Assembly: GCA_051985675.1 (NCBI GenBank)
Contig: JBPYFJ010000099.1
Coordinates: 1 to 64,000, forward strand
Length of the DNA: 64,000 nucleotides
Reading direction: 5' to 3'
Source of the DNA: JAFAXD01 sp051985675
GTDB lineage: Bacteria > Pseudomonadota > Alphaproteobacteria > Rhizobiales > Xanthobacteraceae
Each line of letters begins with the position of its first letter. Positions within the stretch are counted from its first letter, which is position 1. This document shows, one piece after another, positions 16,467 to 24,339 of this stretch. The position numbers and the translations under genes were made by a program. The notes under the pieces are model-generated. The model worked only from the letters and a program-made list of their open reading frames with translations. It did no database searches and was not told where the DNA came from.

Positions 16467-17483
16467 ATGGGTCGGCTGTTCCGAATGTCAGTCGCGACGC
16501 TTGTCGCGTTGCTGGTCTTGGGCGCGCTGCCGGTCGGGGCCGGTCCAATCACATTGAAGTTCAGCCAATTCCTCGGCCCGACCAGCTTCTTCCAGGTCGA
16601 CGTGGTCGAGCCGTGGGCGAAGGAACTCGAGGCCAAGACCAACGGCCAGGTGAAGGTCGAACTGTTCGACGGCACCTCGCCGGTCGGCAAGGTCACGGAG
16701 CAGGCCAAGAATGTGCACGACGCCAGGGTTGATATCGCGCTCGGACTGCGTGGCGCCGAGAGCGACCGATTTCCCGGCTCCTCGGTGATCGAATTGCCGT
16801 TTCTGGTCCCAAACGCGCTGCGCGGCTCGCAGGCGCTGTGGGGGCTTCATAAGGACGGCACGCTCGCCGACGAATACAAGGACTACAAGGTCCTCGCGCT
16901 GTTCGTGCACAACCCTGGACTGATCCACACCAAGGACAAGCGCGTCGTCAATCTCGCCGACCTCAAGGGCCTGCGGCTGCGCGTCGCCAACAACACGGTG
17001 GCGGCCGCACTCAACTATGTCGGCGGAGAACCGGTGGTGCTGCAGGTCAACGACGTCATGCCGGCGGTCAAGGACGGCCGCCTCGACGGCATCGTGACCA
17101 ATTGGGGCAATCCGCTCCCGGGATTTAACGACTACATGAAGTTCCACACCGAGACGCAGTTCTATACCTCGGCGTTTTTCATCGTCATGAACAGGGCAAA
17201 GTATGAGAGCCTCCCACCGGAGGTGCGCACCGCGATCGATTCGATTTCAGGCGACGTATGGGTGGCGAAGTTCGGGCCGTACTGGGACAAGTGGGATAAG
17301 CCGGTGCGTGAGGGTGCGAACGCCCCCGGCCACGAGGTGATCGTGCCGGACGCTGCGACGATGGCGCAGTGGCGCGCCGGGCTTAAGCCGGTCGCCGACA
17401 AATATCTCGACGATCTTGCGGCCAAGGGCTTTCCCAGGGCGCGCGCAGCCTACGATTCGCTCGCCGCGACGTTGAAGCAGTAA
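16467..17483 (+). CDS. TRAP transporter solute-binding protein, DctP family
   Basis: 338 residues. A signal peptide ends near ALPVGAG (residue 26). The DctP fold follows: TLKFSQFLGPTSFFQVDVVEPWAKELE, then RLRVANNTVAAALNYVGGEPV, which holds the arginine that normally pairs with the ligand carboxylate. It should bind a carboxylated compound in the periplasm. No DctQ or DctM membrane subunits are in the window, so it is either an orphan or serves a remote TRAP permease. It is the last gene of the co-directional locus; its stop is 15 bases from the convergent DUF4344 gene. AGGGAGACC ribosome site. Confidence 0.88.
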   Translation: MGRLFRMSVATLVALLVLGALPVGAGPITLKFSQFLGPTSFFQVDVVEPWAKELEAKTNGQVKVELFDGTSPVGKVTEQAKNVHDARVDIALGLRGAESDRFPGSSVIELPFLVPNALRGSQALWGLHKDGTLADEYKDYKVLALFVHNPGLIHTKDKRVVNLADLKGLRLRVANNTVAAALNYVGGEPVVLQVNDVMPAVKDGRLDGIVTNWGNPLPGFNDYMKFHTETQFYTSAFFIVMNRAKYESLPPEVRTAIDSISGDVWVAKFGPYWDKWDKPVREGANAPGHEVIVPDAATMAQWRAGLKPVADKYLDDLAAKGFPRARAAYDSLAATLKQ

Positions 17484-17498
17484 CGCCGCGCTCGCGGC

Positions 17499-18476
17499 TC
17501 ACCGCAGGGACGACGCCGGAACGTCTTGCGATTTCAAGCTTTGCGGGACGCTCTCGGGCGAAGCCCCTCCCTGCTTCGCCTGCGGCAAGTCGGATATCCG
17601 CGGGGGCGGCGCATCATCGGCAGGCACCCAGCTCTTGCTCAACACCTCGTCCCTCAGCTTTTGATCGACATGCGGCTCGATGAGCTTCTGGAACGCGAAA
17701 TTGACCTCGCCATATTCGGTCTTGCAGCCCGGGACCCGAGCGGGCGGCAGATAACTGACCAGAGGGGCAAACATCTCACTGTCAGCGCCGTAACCAACAC
17801 ACAGGAGGTCGAAAAACCGCTGCAGCGGGGCACCATGCACGTCGGCAAACGCCGTGACCGGCACCGTGACGGTTGGGCGTCCGATATAGTCTTTGTACAT
17901 GTAGGCAGCGCCCTCGATCAGCTTGCGTGCGTCCTGCTTGCCGATGCGCAGTAAGATGTAGGCCGCGAACTGGTCGGCAGCGTCCTCCGCTCGTCCGAAG
18001 ATCGGCACATCCAGGAAGTCGAAGACCGCATGCCCCATCTCGTGGGCTGCCGTGAACAGGAATTGTCCGACGACGGCGTCGTAGGCTGTGATGCCGTCGC
18101 GCGACGGCGCCTTCGGCGCCATGTCGACAACATCTCGGAGGTACTCGTAGCAGATGGTCACGATGGGTCGCTGATACCAGGCATTGGAAATCCCGCATTC
18201 CGATGTGCGCACCGTGATCTCGCTCGGCAACATCAGGGGGCTGAAAAGCACCTGCACTTTCTCGAGTGCCTTCCTCTGCGTCACCAGCTGATAATAGGGT
18301 TCGATCTCCGGGCTTTTGGGCGGCGCGTATTCAATGCGAATGCGATTGGACTGAACGTCATCGTCGGCGATCGCCGGCGGTCCCGCGAGGGGAATGAGCG
18401 CGAGCCCACCCAGAGCCACACATGCCGCCGTCCCGGCAATTCGCGCCGATCGAAATTCCAAACCGCAGATCAGCAT
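17499..18476 (-). CDS. DUF4344-type putative metallopeptidase
   Basis: 325 residues with a signal peptide (cleavage near PPAIADD, residue 38). The zinc-protease motif HEMGH is at 145-149, with E164 in GRAEDAADQF as a candidate third ligand; this HExxH-x(14)-E spacing is a gluzincin-like pattern. Preceding segments SECGISNAWYQRPIVTICYEYL and QFLFTAAHEMGHAVFD agree with the DUF4344 family. The C-terminus is low-complexity and rich in proline and serine. Predicted periplasmic or secreted; substrate unknown. Monocistronic and convergent with the TRAP binding-protein gene. Confidence 0.8.
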   Translation of the reverse strand: MLICGLEFRSARIAGTAACVALGGLALIPLAGPPAIADDDVQSNRIRIEYAPPKSPEIEPYYQLVTQRKALEKVQVLFSPLMLPSEITVRTSECGISNAWYQRPIVTICYEYLRDVVDMAPKAPSRDGITAYDAVVGQFLFTAAHEMGHAVFDFLDVPIFGRAEDAADQFAAYILLRIGKQDARKLIEGAAYMYKDYIGRPTVTVPVTAFADVHGAPLQRFFDLLCVGYGADSEMFAPLVSYLPPARVPGCKTEYGEVNFAFQKLIEPHVDQKLRDEVLSKSWVPADDAPPPRISDLPQAKQGGASPESVPQSLKSQDVPASSLR

Positions 18477-18554
18477 GTCCGCACTCCATAGCGACAGGTT
18501 TTCTTAGGATGCGACGCGGCGATTGCGGATCGGCCGCACAAGACCGATAGCGTG

Positions 18555-18662
18555 TCACATCGCAACGCTGAATGCGAGGCGCGGAAAAAAGCCGGTCGCT
18601 TTGGTCGCAGTTAGGACGTGCGAGCCGATATTTCCGCTGGCACCGATCAACGCAACGTTCAT
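18555..18662 (-). pseudogene. 5' stub of an NAD(P)-binding Rossmann-fold (NmrA/SDR-like) gene
   Basis: A 35-residue frame starts MNVALIGASGNIGSHVLTAT, the nucleotide-binding strand-loop-helix of NAD(P)H-binding epimerase-like proteins (GxxGxxG). Similarity stops after about 20 residues. The rest (KATGFFPRLAFSVAM) is unlike the family, and the frame ends at once. The ATG still has a good GAGGGCGGAAC ribosome site. The simplest reading is a gene whose 3' part was deleted. Too short for normal gene calling. Confidence 0.6.
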
Positions 18663-19003
18663 GTTCCGCCCTCATCTGTCGCAAGACATTCATAACCGCA
18701 TCACAAACCACATGGGAATTGTGACGGATATCGCCGCACCTTGTCACTGCGGATAAAGCTCCGGGAACCCTGTCACACAGCGGACCAAAGCTCGTCACGC
18801 GACGTTCAGCATTCCGTTAAGTGCGTCTCTCGCGCCGCGTCCCGAACAGCCCGAGGGCGGCGAACCTGCTGAAATGCCGTGCGCGGCAATGTTCGGAAAC
18901 ATTGCGGAAAAACCGCAGCAAAGCTCCTCCGCTAGCCTGCACGGATGCGGATACCGGCGGGGCGTCTCACGGCGAGATTGGCGGTGTATCCGCCTGCCGG
19001 GAC
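18663..19003. other. Non-coding stretch upstream of lptC-like gene
   Basis: About 340 bases with no supported gene. It contains four GTCAC/GTGAC pentamers at roughly 20-30 base intervals (near 18720, 18745, 18774 and 18794), possibly regulatory, and is less GC-rich on its left side. The open frame of the lptC-like gene runs back to 18821, but that part has no family similarity that I can see. Confidence 0.4.
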
Positions 19004-19699
19004 ATGACCAGGCCGCGGGCCGCAGTTGGCCTTGCGCCGGTGCGCAACGCGCATGACCAACAACGCCGGGGTCCCAACCCGGCCAAGTTTCGAGCGGCCA
19101 CCCTCCACAGTCGCCTCGTCCGATTACTGCGCGGGGTGATCCCGGCGGTGGGCGCGCTCGTGCTCGGATCCCTGGTGGTCGCGGCGTTCTTCAACCCGTT
19201 TCGCACTGTTGTCGGTCTGCGTATCGATCCGGGCAAGATCGTGATATCCGGCACCCGAATCAGCATGGGCGCGCCGCACTACGCCGGCTTCACCCGCGAC
19301 GAGCGTCCCTATGAGGTGACGGCGCGCTCCGCGTCACAGGATCTGACCAAGCCCGACATCGTTGATCTCAACGAAATCTGGGCCAAGGTGGAACTGCAGG
19401 ACAGGGCCACGGTCCAGCTGACTGCCGCGAGCGGCCGATACGACAGCAAGCGGGATCTGCTCACGCTCAGCGACCGGATCTTCATTCACTCTTCGACCGG
19501 GTACGCCGGCCGCCTGCAAGATGCGCTTGTCGACGTCAAGAAAGGCAGCGTCGTCTCGGAGCGACCGGTCGAAGTCACCCTCCTCAACGGCACGCTCACC
19601 GCCAAACGGTTGGAGATCGAGGAGCACGGCGACGTTATCCGCTTCGGCGGCGGCGTGGTCTTGGACCTGAGCCGGTTGGACCAGCCCGCGGGTCGGTAA
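19004..19699 (+). CDS. lptC: LptC-like LPS export periplasmic protein
   Basis: About 231 residues. One membrane anchor near residues 44-63 (VIPAVGALVLGSLVVAAFF) follows a basic cytoplasmic stretch (HSRLVRLLRG). A beta-rich periplasmic domain follows, with MGAPHYAGFTRDERPYEVTARSA and repeated strands ending DVIRFGGGVVLDL, which fits the LptC/YrbK fold. LptC normally links the LptB2FG complex in the inner membrane to LptA in the periplasm. No lptA or lptB is next to it: the following gene is a histidine kinase on the other strand. The start is uncertain; 19004 is the only in-frame ATG giving a typical length, with a weak ribosome site. Confidence 0.7.
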   Translation: MTRPRAAVGLAPVRNAHDQQRRGPNPAKFRAATLHSRLVRLLRGVIPAVGALVLGSLVVAAFFNPFRTVVGLRIDPGKIVISGTRISMGAPHYAGFTRDERPYEVTARSASQDLTKPDIVDLNEIWAKVELQDRATVQLTAASGRYDSKRDLLTLSDRIFIHSSTGYAGRLQDALVDVKKGSVVSERPVEVTLLNGTLTAKRLEIEEHGDVIRFGGGVVLDLSRLDQPAGR

Positions 19700-19704
19700 G
19701 CCGG

Positions 19705-19726
19705 TTGCCCCGCGGGGCGCAATCGT
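19705..19726. terminator. Possible terminator between convergent genes
   Basis: TTGCCCCGCGGGGCGCAA forms a short GC-rich stem and is followed by TCGTTT. It lies in the 28 bases between the stops of the convergent lptC-like and histidine kinase genes. The stem is self-complementary with almost no loop, so efficiency is doubtful. Confidence 0.35.
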
Positions 19727-19727
19727 T

Positions 19728-21008
19728 TCAGGATTCGTTGGCCGCCGCGCAGACGGGCGTCTCGGCGATTTTCGGCAGGGTTACCTGAAACACGGTCCCG
19801 CCACCGTCGGCCATCCGGCATTCGACCTCACCGCCATGGTTGCGGGCGATCTGGCGCACAAGCGCGAGGCCGATACCATTGCCGCCCCCATTTGATGACT
19901 GCGACTGGCGATAGAACGGCTCAAAGATCTTTTCCTGCTCGTCTTTCGGAACGCCGGGACCATGGTCGCGAACCGCGAGCCTGGCGTGGCCATCGCTCGC
20001 TGCAACACGCACGTCCGGACAGGAGTCGTTCGCGTGACGGCGAGCATTGTCGATGAGGTTGCGCGTCATGCGTCGCAGCAGCGTGCGGTCGCCGCGCACG
20101 AATACCGATTGCCCTTCGACGATGATGCCGTCGCGGGCAGCCTCTTCGGCAGCGAGCGCGAGCAAATCGATGTCCTCACGCCGTTCCGGGCTCCGTATCG
20201 CATCAAGCCGGCTGGTGAGGAGGAGCTCATCGATCAACTGATCGAGTTCCGCGATGTCGGCCGTCAGCTCCGCGCGCCGGCGCGGATCAACCTGGTCCCC
20301 AAGCAGCGAAAGCGCGAGATTGATCCGGGTCAGCGGCGTGCGCAGCTCATGCGAGCAATTGGCCAACAACATCTTGTGAGCTCGCATCAGCTCCGCGATG
20401 CGGCTCGCGGAGTGGTTGAAGCTCTCAGCCAACGCGGCGACTTCATCTTTGCCTTCGACCGGCACACGCGCCGACAAGTCGCCCTCGCCGAGCCGCTCAA
20501 CGCCGGCTTTTAGTCGCTCGAGGCGGCGCGTGAGGCGCCGCGCCACCGGATAGGCCCCAATCGCGACCGCTACCGCGATCGTGGCGAGTGCGATCAGCAG
20601 CGCGGTCTCCGGCCGACGCGATCGGTGCGGTAAGCGCGCCACCAGCGCGCGGCTGCCATCGAGCCGAAGCACCCAGATCGGGCCGGCGAACCCGCGCAGA
20701 AATCCTCGTTCGGCATTGGCAGCCGGCGGCAACGGCCGGCCGACGGCAGCGATCACGCTGCCGTCCGGCGCGTGCAGCGAGAGATCCAAACCCAGCCGAC
20801 GATGAAATTGCTCGAGTGCATCTTGCTGCTGCGGCGACGGCGCGGTTGCCGGGGGCAGCCCGTGCGTGGCCAATTCGCTCGCGAAAGCGAGCTTGTCCTC
20901 GAGCGGCGGGGTATTGGCAATGAACCGCACCAACAGGCCGATCGCGATGACGAACAGCACAAGGATCGCGACGATCCAACAGTAAAATTGCAGATAGAGT
21001 CGACGCAT
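19728..21008 (-). CDS. Sensor histidine kinase, CpxA/EnvZ-like
   Basis: 426 residues. Helix 1 (residues 8-30), a periplasmic sensor of about 100 residues, helix 2 (135-153), HAMP (154-205, with RLTRRLERLKAGVERLGEGDL), HisKA with phospho-accepting H220 in CSHELRTPLTRI, then HATPase with N box RNLIDNARRHAN, G1 DHGPGVP and G2 GNGIGLALV. All catalytic motifs intact. Translationally coupled to the response regulator gene (ATGA overlap). With that regulator and the Spy/CpxP-like gene upstream it forms a likely envelope-stress or metal-stress sensing system. Confidence 0.92.
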   Translation of the reverse strand: MRRLYLQFYCWIVAILVLFVIAIGLLVRFIANTPPLEDKLAFASELATHGLPPATAPSPQQQDALEQFHRRLGLDLSLHAPDGSVIAAVGRPLPPAANAERGFLRGFAGPIWVLRLDGSRALVARLPHRSRRPETALLIALATIAVAVAIGAYPVARRLTRRLERLKAGVERLGEGDLSARVPVEGKDEVAALAESFNHSASRIAELMRAHKMLLANCSHELRTPLTRINLALSLLGDQVDPRRRAELTADIAELDQLIDELLLTSRLDAIRSPERREDIDLLALAAEEAARDGIIVEGQSVFVRGDRTLLRRMTRNLIDNARRHANDSCPDVRVAASDGHARLAVRDHGPGVPKDEQEKIFEPFYRQSQSSNGGGNGIGLALVRQIARNHGGEVECRMADGGGTVFQVTLPKIAETPVCAAANES

Positions 21009-21694
21009 CAGCGGTCCTGCCCCTTGGCGAAGACATAGCCGGCGCCGCGCACCGTGATGATGCGGCGCGGTTTCTTCGGATCATCTTCGATTGCTGCACG
21101 GATGCGCGACACGTGCACGTCGACCGAACGATCGAAGGCCTCGAGCGTCTCGCCCCTCAACAAGTCCATCAGTTGCTCGCGCGACATCACCCGTCCGGCA
21201 TGCTCCGCCAGTGCATTGAGCAAGGCGAACTGATAGGAGGTCAGTGCACATTCGCTACCGTCCACGCTGACCCGGCGCGCGGCGCGATCGATCTCGAGCC
21301 GACCGAACCGCAAGACATTGGGTGCCGTGCCGCCGACTCTGCGCCGAATGACCGCGCGCAGCCGTGCCAGCAACTCGCGCGGCTCGAACGGCTTCGCCAG
21401 ATAGTCATCGGCACCGAGCTCCAATCCAACCACACGGTCCATCGCGTCACCGCGCGCCGTCAGCATCACCAGTGGTAGATCGGACGTTTCGCGAATACGC
21501 CGGCAGACCTCCAGGCCGTCAGCGTCCGGCAGCATCAAGTCCAACACAAGCGCATCGAAGGCTTCGCGTTTGAGGCGGTCCAGGCCGTCGCGTGCGGTTC
21601 CGCTCACGCTTGTCTGAAAGCCAGCTGCGCCAAGGTAATCGGCGACCAGTTCGGCGAGGCGCGGGTCATCGTCGATAATCAGAATGCGTGCCAT
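21008..21694 (-). CDS. OmpR/PhoB-family response regulator
   Basis: 228 residues. The receiver has the acidic pair in IIDDDPR, phospho-acceptor D52 in LVLDLMLPDADG, and K101 in DDYLAKPFEPREL. The winged-helix DNA-binding domain follows (LTSYQFALLNALAEHAGRVMSREQL, then SVDVHVSRIRAAIEDDP, GAGYVFA). Its start ATG at 21694 is preferred over a TTG one codon earlier. Overlaps the kinase gene by one base and probably controls itself and the Spy/CpxP-like gene upstream. Confidence 0.93.
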   Translation of the reverse strand: MARILIIDDDPRLAELVADYLGAAGFQTSVSGTARDGLDRLKREAFDALVLDLMLPDADGLEVCRRIRETSDLPLVMLTARGDAMDRVVGLELGADDYLAKPFEPRELLARLRAVIRRRVGGTAPNVLRFGRLEIDRAARRVSVDGSECALTSYQFALLNALAEHAGRVMSREQLMDLLRGETLEAFDRSVDVHVSRIRAAIEDDPKKPRRIITVRGAGYVFAKGQDR

Positions 21695-21727
21695 CAATCC
21701 AGAATTAGCAACGTCGGCGATGGGCTG

Positions 21728-22312
21728 TCACCCCCGAAGCCAACGGCGTCGATTCTGGATGCGGCGCATGAGGTCGGCGCGCTGGTCGGGCGTGAGGACC
21801 TCGGCGGCCTCGATCAAGGCGGCGGTGACGCGCTGAGACTTCGCGTTGACGAGCTTCATTTCCTCGCTTCGCAGACCCTCGATTTTTGTTCGATCTATGG
21901 ACGCGGCGGCGAGTGCTTCGCCGATCTGCTTGATGCTCTCGCGGTGTTTCTCGCGCAGGTCATAGAGGTCGGCGGCGGCGCGTTCGGCGATCGCCGTGAT
22001 TTTCTTGCGTTGCTCAGTGGTGGCATCGATATTCCACAGCGCACGGTCGATCGCGAGCTCGATCGGGGTCGGCATCAGGACGCCGCCGCCGAAGAGCGGA
22101 CCGCCGGACATGCCGTCACGCATTGCGACCGGAACCGGATGTCCGAGCGGACCGCCCTGCGCCCAGGCGCCGGCGCTTTGGTGGAGGAGAATGCCCGAGA
22201 TCCCTCCGATAATCAGGACAATGCCTGCGTAAAGAGCGCCGCGCCAATCGCTCGTTCGCCGATTCAGTCCGGACAAAGGAACAATAGCATTGGTTGCACG
22301 GTCGCCGCTCAT
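21728..22312 (-). CDS. Spy/CpxP-like periplasmic stress protein
   Basis: About 194 residues. One N-terminal helix (GALYAGIVLIIGGISGILLH) acts as signal anchor or signal peptide, followed by a helical hairpin domain rich in charged residues. The LTxxQ motif of the Spy/CpxP/CnrX group appears once clearly (EVLTPDQRADLMRRI); an earlier degenerate copy is WNIDATTEQRKKI. Such proteins sense misfolded protein or metal in the periplasm, or inhibit the partner kinase. It lies 33 bases before the response regulator on the same strand. Start 22312 has a GGGGCAATTC ribosome site; a start at 22345 is possible. Confidence 0.75.
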   Translation of the reverse strand: MSGDRATNAIVPLSGLNRRTSDWRGALYAGIVLIIGGISGILLHQSAGAWAQGGPLGHPVPVAMRDGMSGGPLFGGGVLMPTPIELAIDRALWNIDATTEQRKKITAIAERAAADLYDLREKHRESIKQIGEALAAASIDRTKIEGLRSEEMKLVNAKSQRVTAALIEAAEVLTPDQRADLMRRIQNRRRWLRG

Positions 22313-22542
22313 GAATTGCCCCTGGTCGAGAATCCGGGTGCGCATCACCCGTTCAGGCGAATCTCATACACGGCCGTTTCGTAATAGTTTCGGGTGTGTA
22401 AAGTTGTGTGAAGCGCTCGGTCCGCGCGCTGCCCCGCCGCACCTATCGTGGGCGAATTGTGAGCATGTTCAAAATTCGCTAAGCTCGCACCCAGCGCGCG
22501 ACTGAAACACAAACCAATGTCGCCGCACAGGGAGGGACACGC

Positions 22543-23550
22543 ATGAGCCGCCTTTATCGGGCGAGCGCGCTCGCCATTCTGGCGCTATCGATCGGCGTTC
22601 TGCCGCTGCGCGCCGAACCGTTGAAGATCAGGATCGGCTGGATCGGCGCGCCGGGTCAGCTCGTCGCCTTCATGTTCGCCAAGGAGGGGTTGGCAAAACA
22701 TCTCGGCACCTCCTACACGTTCGAGCCGTTGCACTTCGCGGCGTCCCCGTTGCAGATCTCGGCGCTTGCGAGCGGCGACCTCGAGATCGCGACGCTTGGC
22801 TTCTCATCGATCGCGTTCGCGGTCCAGAACGCTAACATCGACGACATCCGCGTCATCGCGGACGAGATCCAGGACGGAGCCGAAGGATATTTCTCGACCC
22901 ACTACGTGGTTCTCAAGGACTCGCCGATCCGCAAGGTCGAGGACCTCAAGGGAAAGATCGTCGCAACGAACGGCGTCGGCAGCGGCGTCGATATTCTGAT
23001 GCGCAGTGTGCTGCAGAAGTACGGCCTGGTCGATCGCCGCGACTTCACGACCATCGAGGCGCAGTTTCCCAACATGCGCGCCGTGCTGTCCGACCGCAAG
23101 GCGGACCTTGTGACCGCGACGCTGCCCTTCGCATTCGATCCGGAGATGGAAAGGATTTCCCGCACATTGTTCTATGGCCGCGAGGCGTTCGGTCCGGCCG
23201 ACCTCTCGTTCTGGACGGCGCGCGCCGGCTTCATCGACAAACACCGCGCCGCCTTCGTCGATCTGCTCGAAGACTACGTGCGTGCGATTCGCTGGTACAT
23301 GGATCCGGCCAATCACGACGAGGCGGTTGCGATCATCACCAAGACCATGAAGCTGCCGCCCGCGATCTTCGCGCGCTGGGTGTTCACCCGCGATGACTGG
23401 TACCGCAATCCCGACGGCCTGCCGGACCTCGAAGCCTTGCAGAAGAATGTGAACGCGCAAAGGGAGCTCGGCTTCATCAAGGCGGATTTCGATGTCAAGA
23501 AAAGCGCCGACCTGAGCCTGGTCCGAGAGGCAGCTGCGCGGCTGAAATAG
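22543..23550 (+). CDS. NitT/TauT-family ABC transporter substrate-binding protein
   Basis: 335 residues. Signal peptide (ALAILALSIGVLPLRA), then LKIRIGWIGAPGQLVAFMFAKEG and the SsuA/NMT1-type core HFAASPLQISALASGDLEIATLGF and DLKGKIVATNGVGSGVDILM. Binds a small anionic or aromatic solute in the periplasm in related proteins. No permease or ATPase gene is adjacent. A GGAGGGACACGC ribosome site precedes the ATG. Confidence 0.88.
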   Translation: MSRLYRASALAILALSIGVLPLRAEPLKIRIGWIGAPGQLVAFMFAKEGLAKHLGTSYTFEPLHFAASPLQISALASGDLEIATLGFSSIAFAVQNANIDDIRVIADEIQDGAEGYFSTHYVVLKDSPIRKVEDLKGKIVATNGVGSGVDILMRSVLQKYGLVDRRDFTTIEAQFPNMRAVLSDRKADLVTATLPFAFDPEMERISRTLFYGREAFGPADLSFWTARAGFIDKHRAAFVDLLEDYVRAIRWYMDPANHDEAVAIITKTMKLPPAIFARWVFTRDDWYRNPDGLPDLEALQKNVNAQRELGFIKADFDVKKSADLSLVREAAARLK

Positions 23551-23560
23551 CGCCTCCATC

Positions 23561-23583
23561 ATGCCCGCGATGAGCGCGGGCAT
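23561..23583. terminator. Hairpin between convergent binding-protein and hdeD genes
   Basis: ATGCCCGC-GATGAGC-GCGGGCAT, an 8-bp stem with a 7-base loop, just behind the stop of the gene at 22543 and before the convergent hdeD-like gene. There is no T tract, so a role as terminator is only suggested by its place. Confidence 0.35.
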
Positions 23584-23626
23584 CGCGGGGCGTAATCAAT
23601 CCAGCCTGGACGCAGGCTGCGTAGCG

Positions 23627-24232
23627 CTACGCGGCGGCGTTTGCCGTGGGCGTCGCCTCCGGCACGGCGCGGCAGGCAAGCGCGGTCATCACCAGCGAGA
23701 AGCCCCACAGCAGCAAGTTGATGCCGAACAGGAGGCCAAGCACCCATTCGGCGGTGCCGGGAAAGCCGCCCCAGATGATCAGTGCCAGGATTACGTTGGC
23801 GATGCCGGTGATGAGCACCCACACCCACGACCGCAGCACCTTGTGATGTCCGATCGCGGTGATGATCTGCACGATACCCTGCGCGCCGAAGAACGCGCCG
23901 ACTGCGAGCGTCAGCGACAGCGTGCCGGCGAGCGGGCGCCAGATCAAGTAGATGCCGACCAGGATGGCCAGGATCGCGGTGATCAGCGCCCACCAGAAAC
24001 CGGGGACGCGCCGCGCCGTGAAGGTGCCGATGACCCCGATGATCCCGCTGAACAGAAACAGCCAACCCGCGAACAACGTCACCGCGATCGTGGCCACCAT
24101 CGGCTCGCCGACCGCCAGAATGCCAAGGATGATCATGATCACGCCCTGGATCAGAAACAGGACCCAGTGTTTGCGGATCGCTTCGCGGGCCTCACGCCCG
24201 ACGTCTTCCAATCTAGGATTTGAAGTTGTCAT
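23627..24232 (-). CDS. HdeD family (DUF308) membrane protein
   Basis: 201 residues with six predicted membrane helices in three similar pairs, as in the HdeD/DUF308 family. Typical segments are HWVLFLIQGVIMIILGILAV, FAGWLFLFSGIIGVIGTF, GIYLIWRPLAGTLSLTLAVG and GFPGTAEWVLGLLFGINLLLWG. E. coli HdeD is linked to acid resistance; function in alphaproteobacteria is not established. Monocistronic. Confidence 0.88.
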   Translation of the reverse strand: MTTSNPRLEDVGREAREAIRKHWVLFLIQGVIMIILGILAVGEPMVATIAVTLFAGWLFLFSGIIGVIGTFTARRVPGFWWALITAILAILVGIYLIWRPLAGTLSLTLAVGAFFGAQGIVQIITAIGHHKVLRSWVWVLITGIANVILALIIWGGFPGTAEWVLGLLFGINLLLWGFSLVMTALACRAVPEATPTANAAA

Positions 24233-24339
24233 GGGATGCTCCCGACAGTGTCCCCGCGCATTCTACACCCCGCCGGGCCCGTACGTTTTCACAACCCGGT
24301 CATGCGTTGGCAGCAGCGGCCGCCGTTCCGGCCGGCCGG

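Noticed and set aside
17485..17498. GCCGCG-CT-CGCGGC hairpin between convergent genes
   Set aside because: Six-base stem with a two-base loop and no T tract; too weak to call a terminator.
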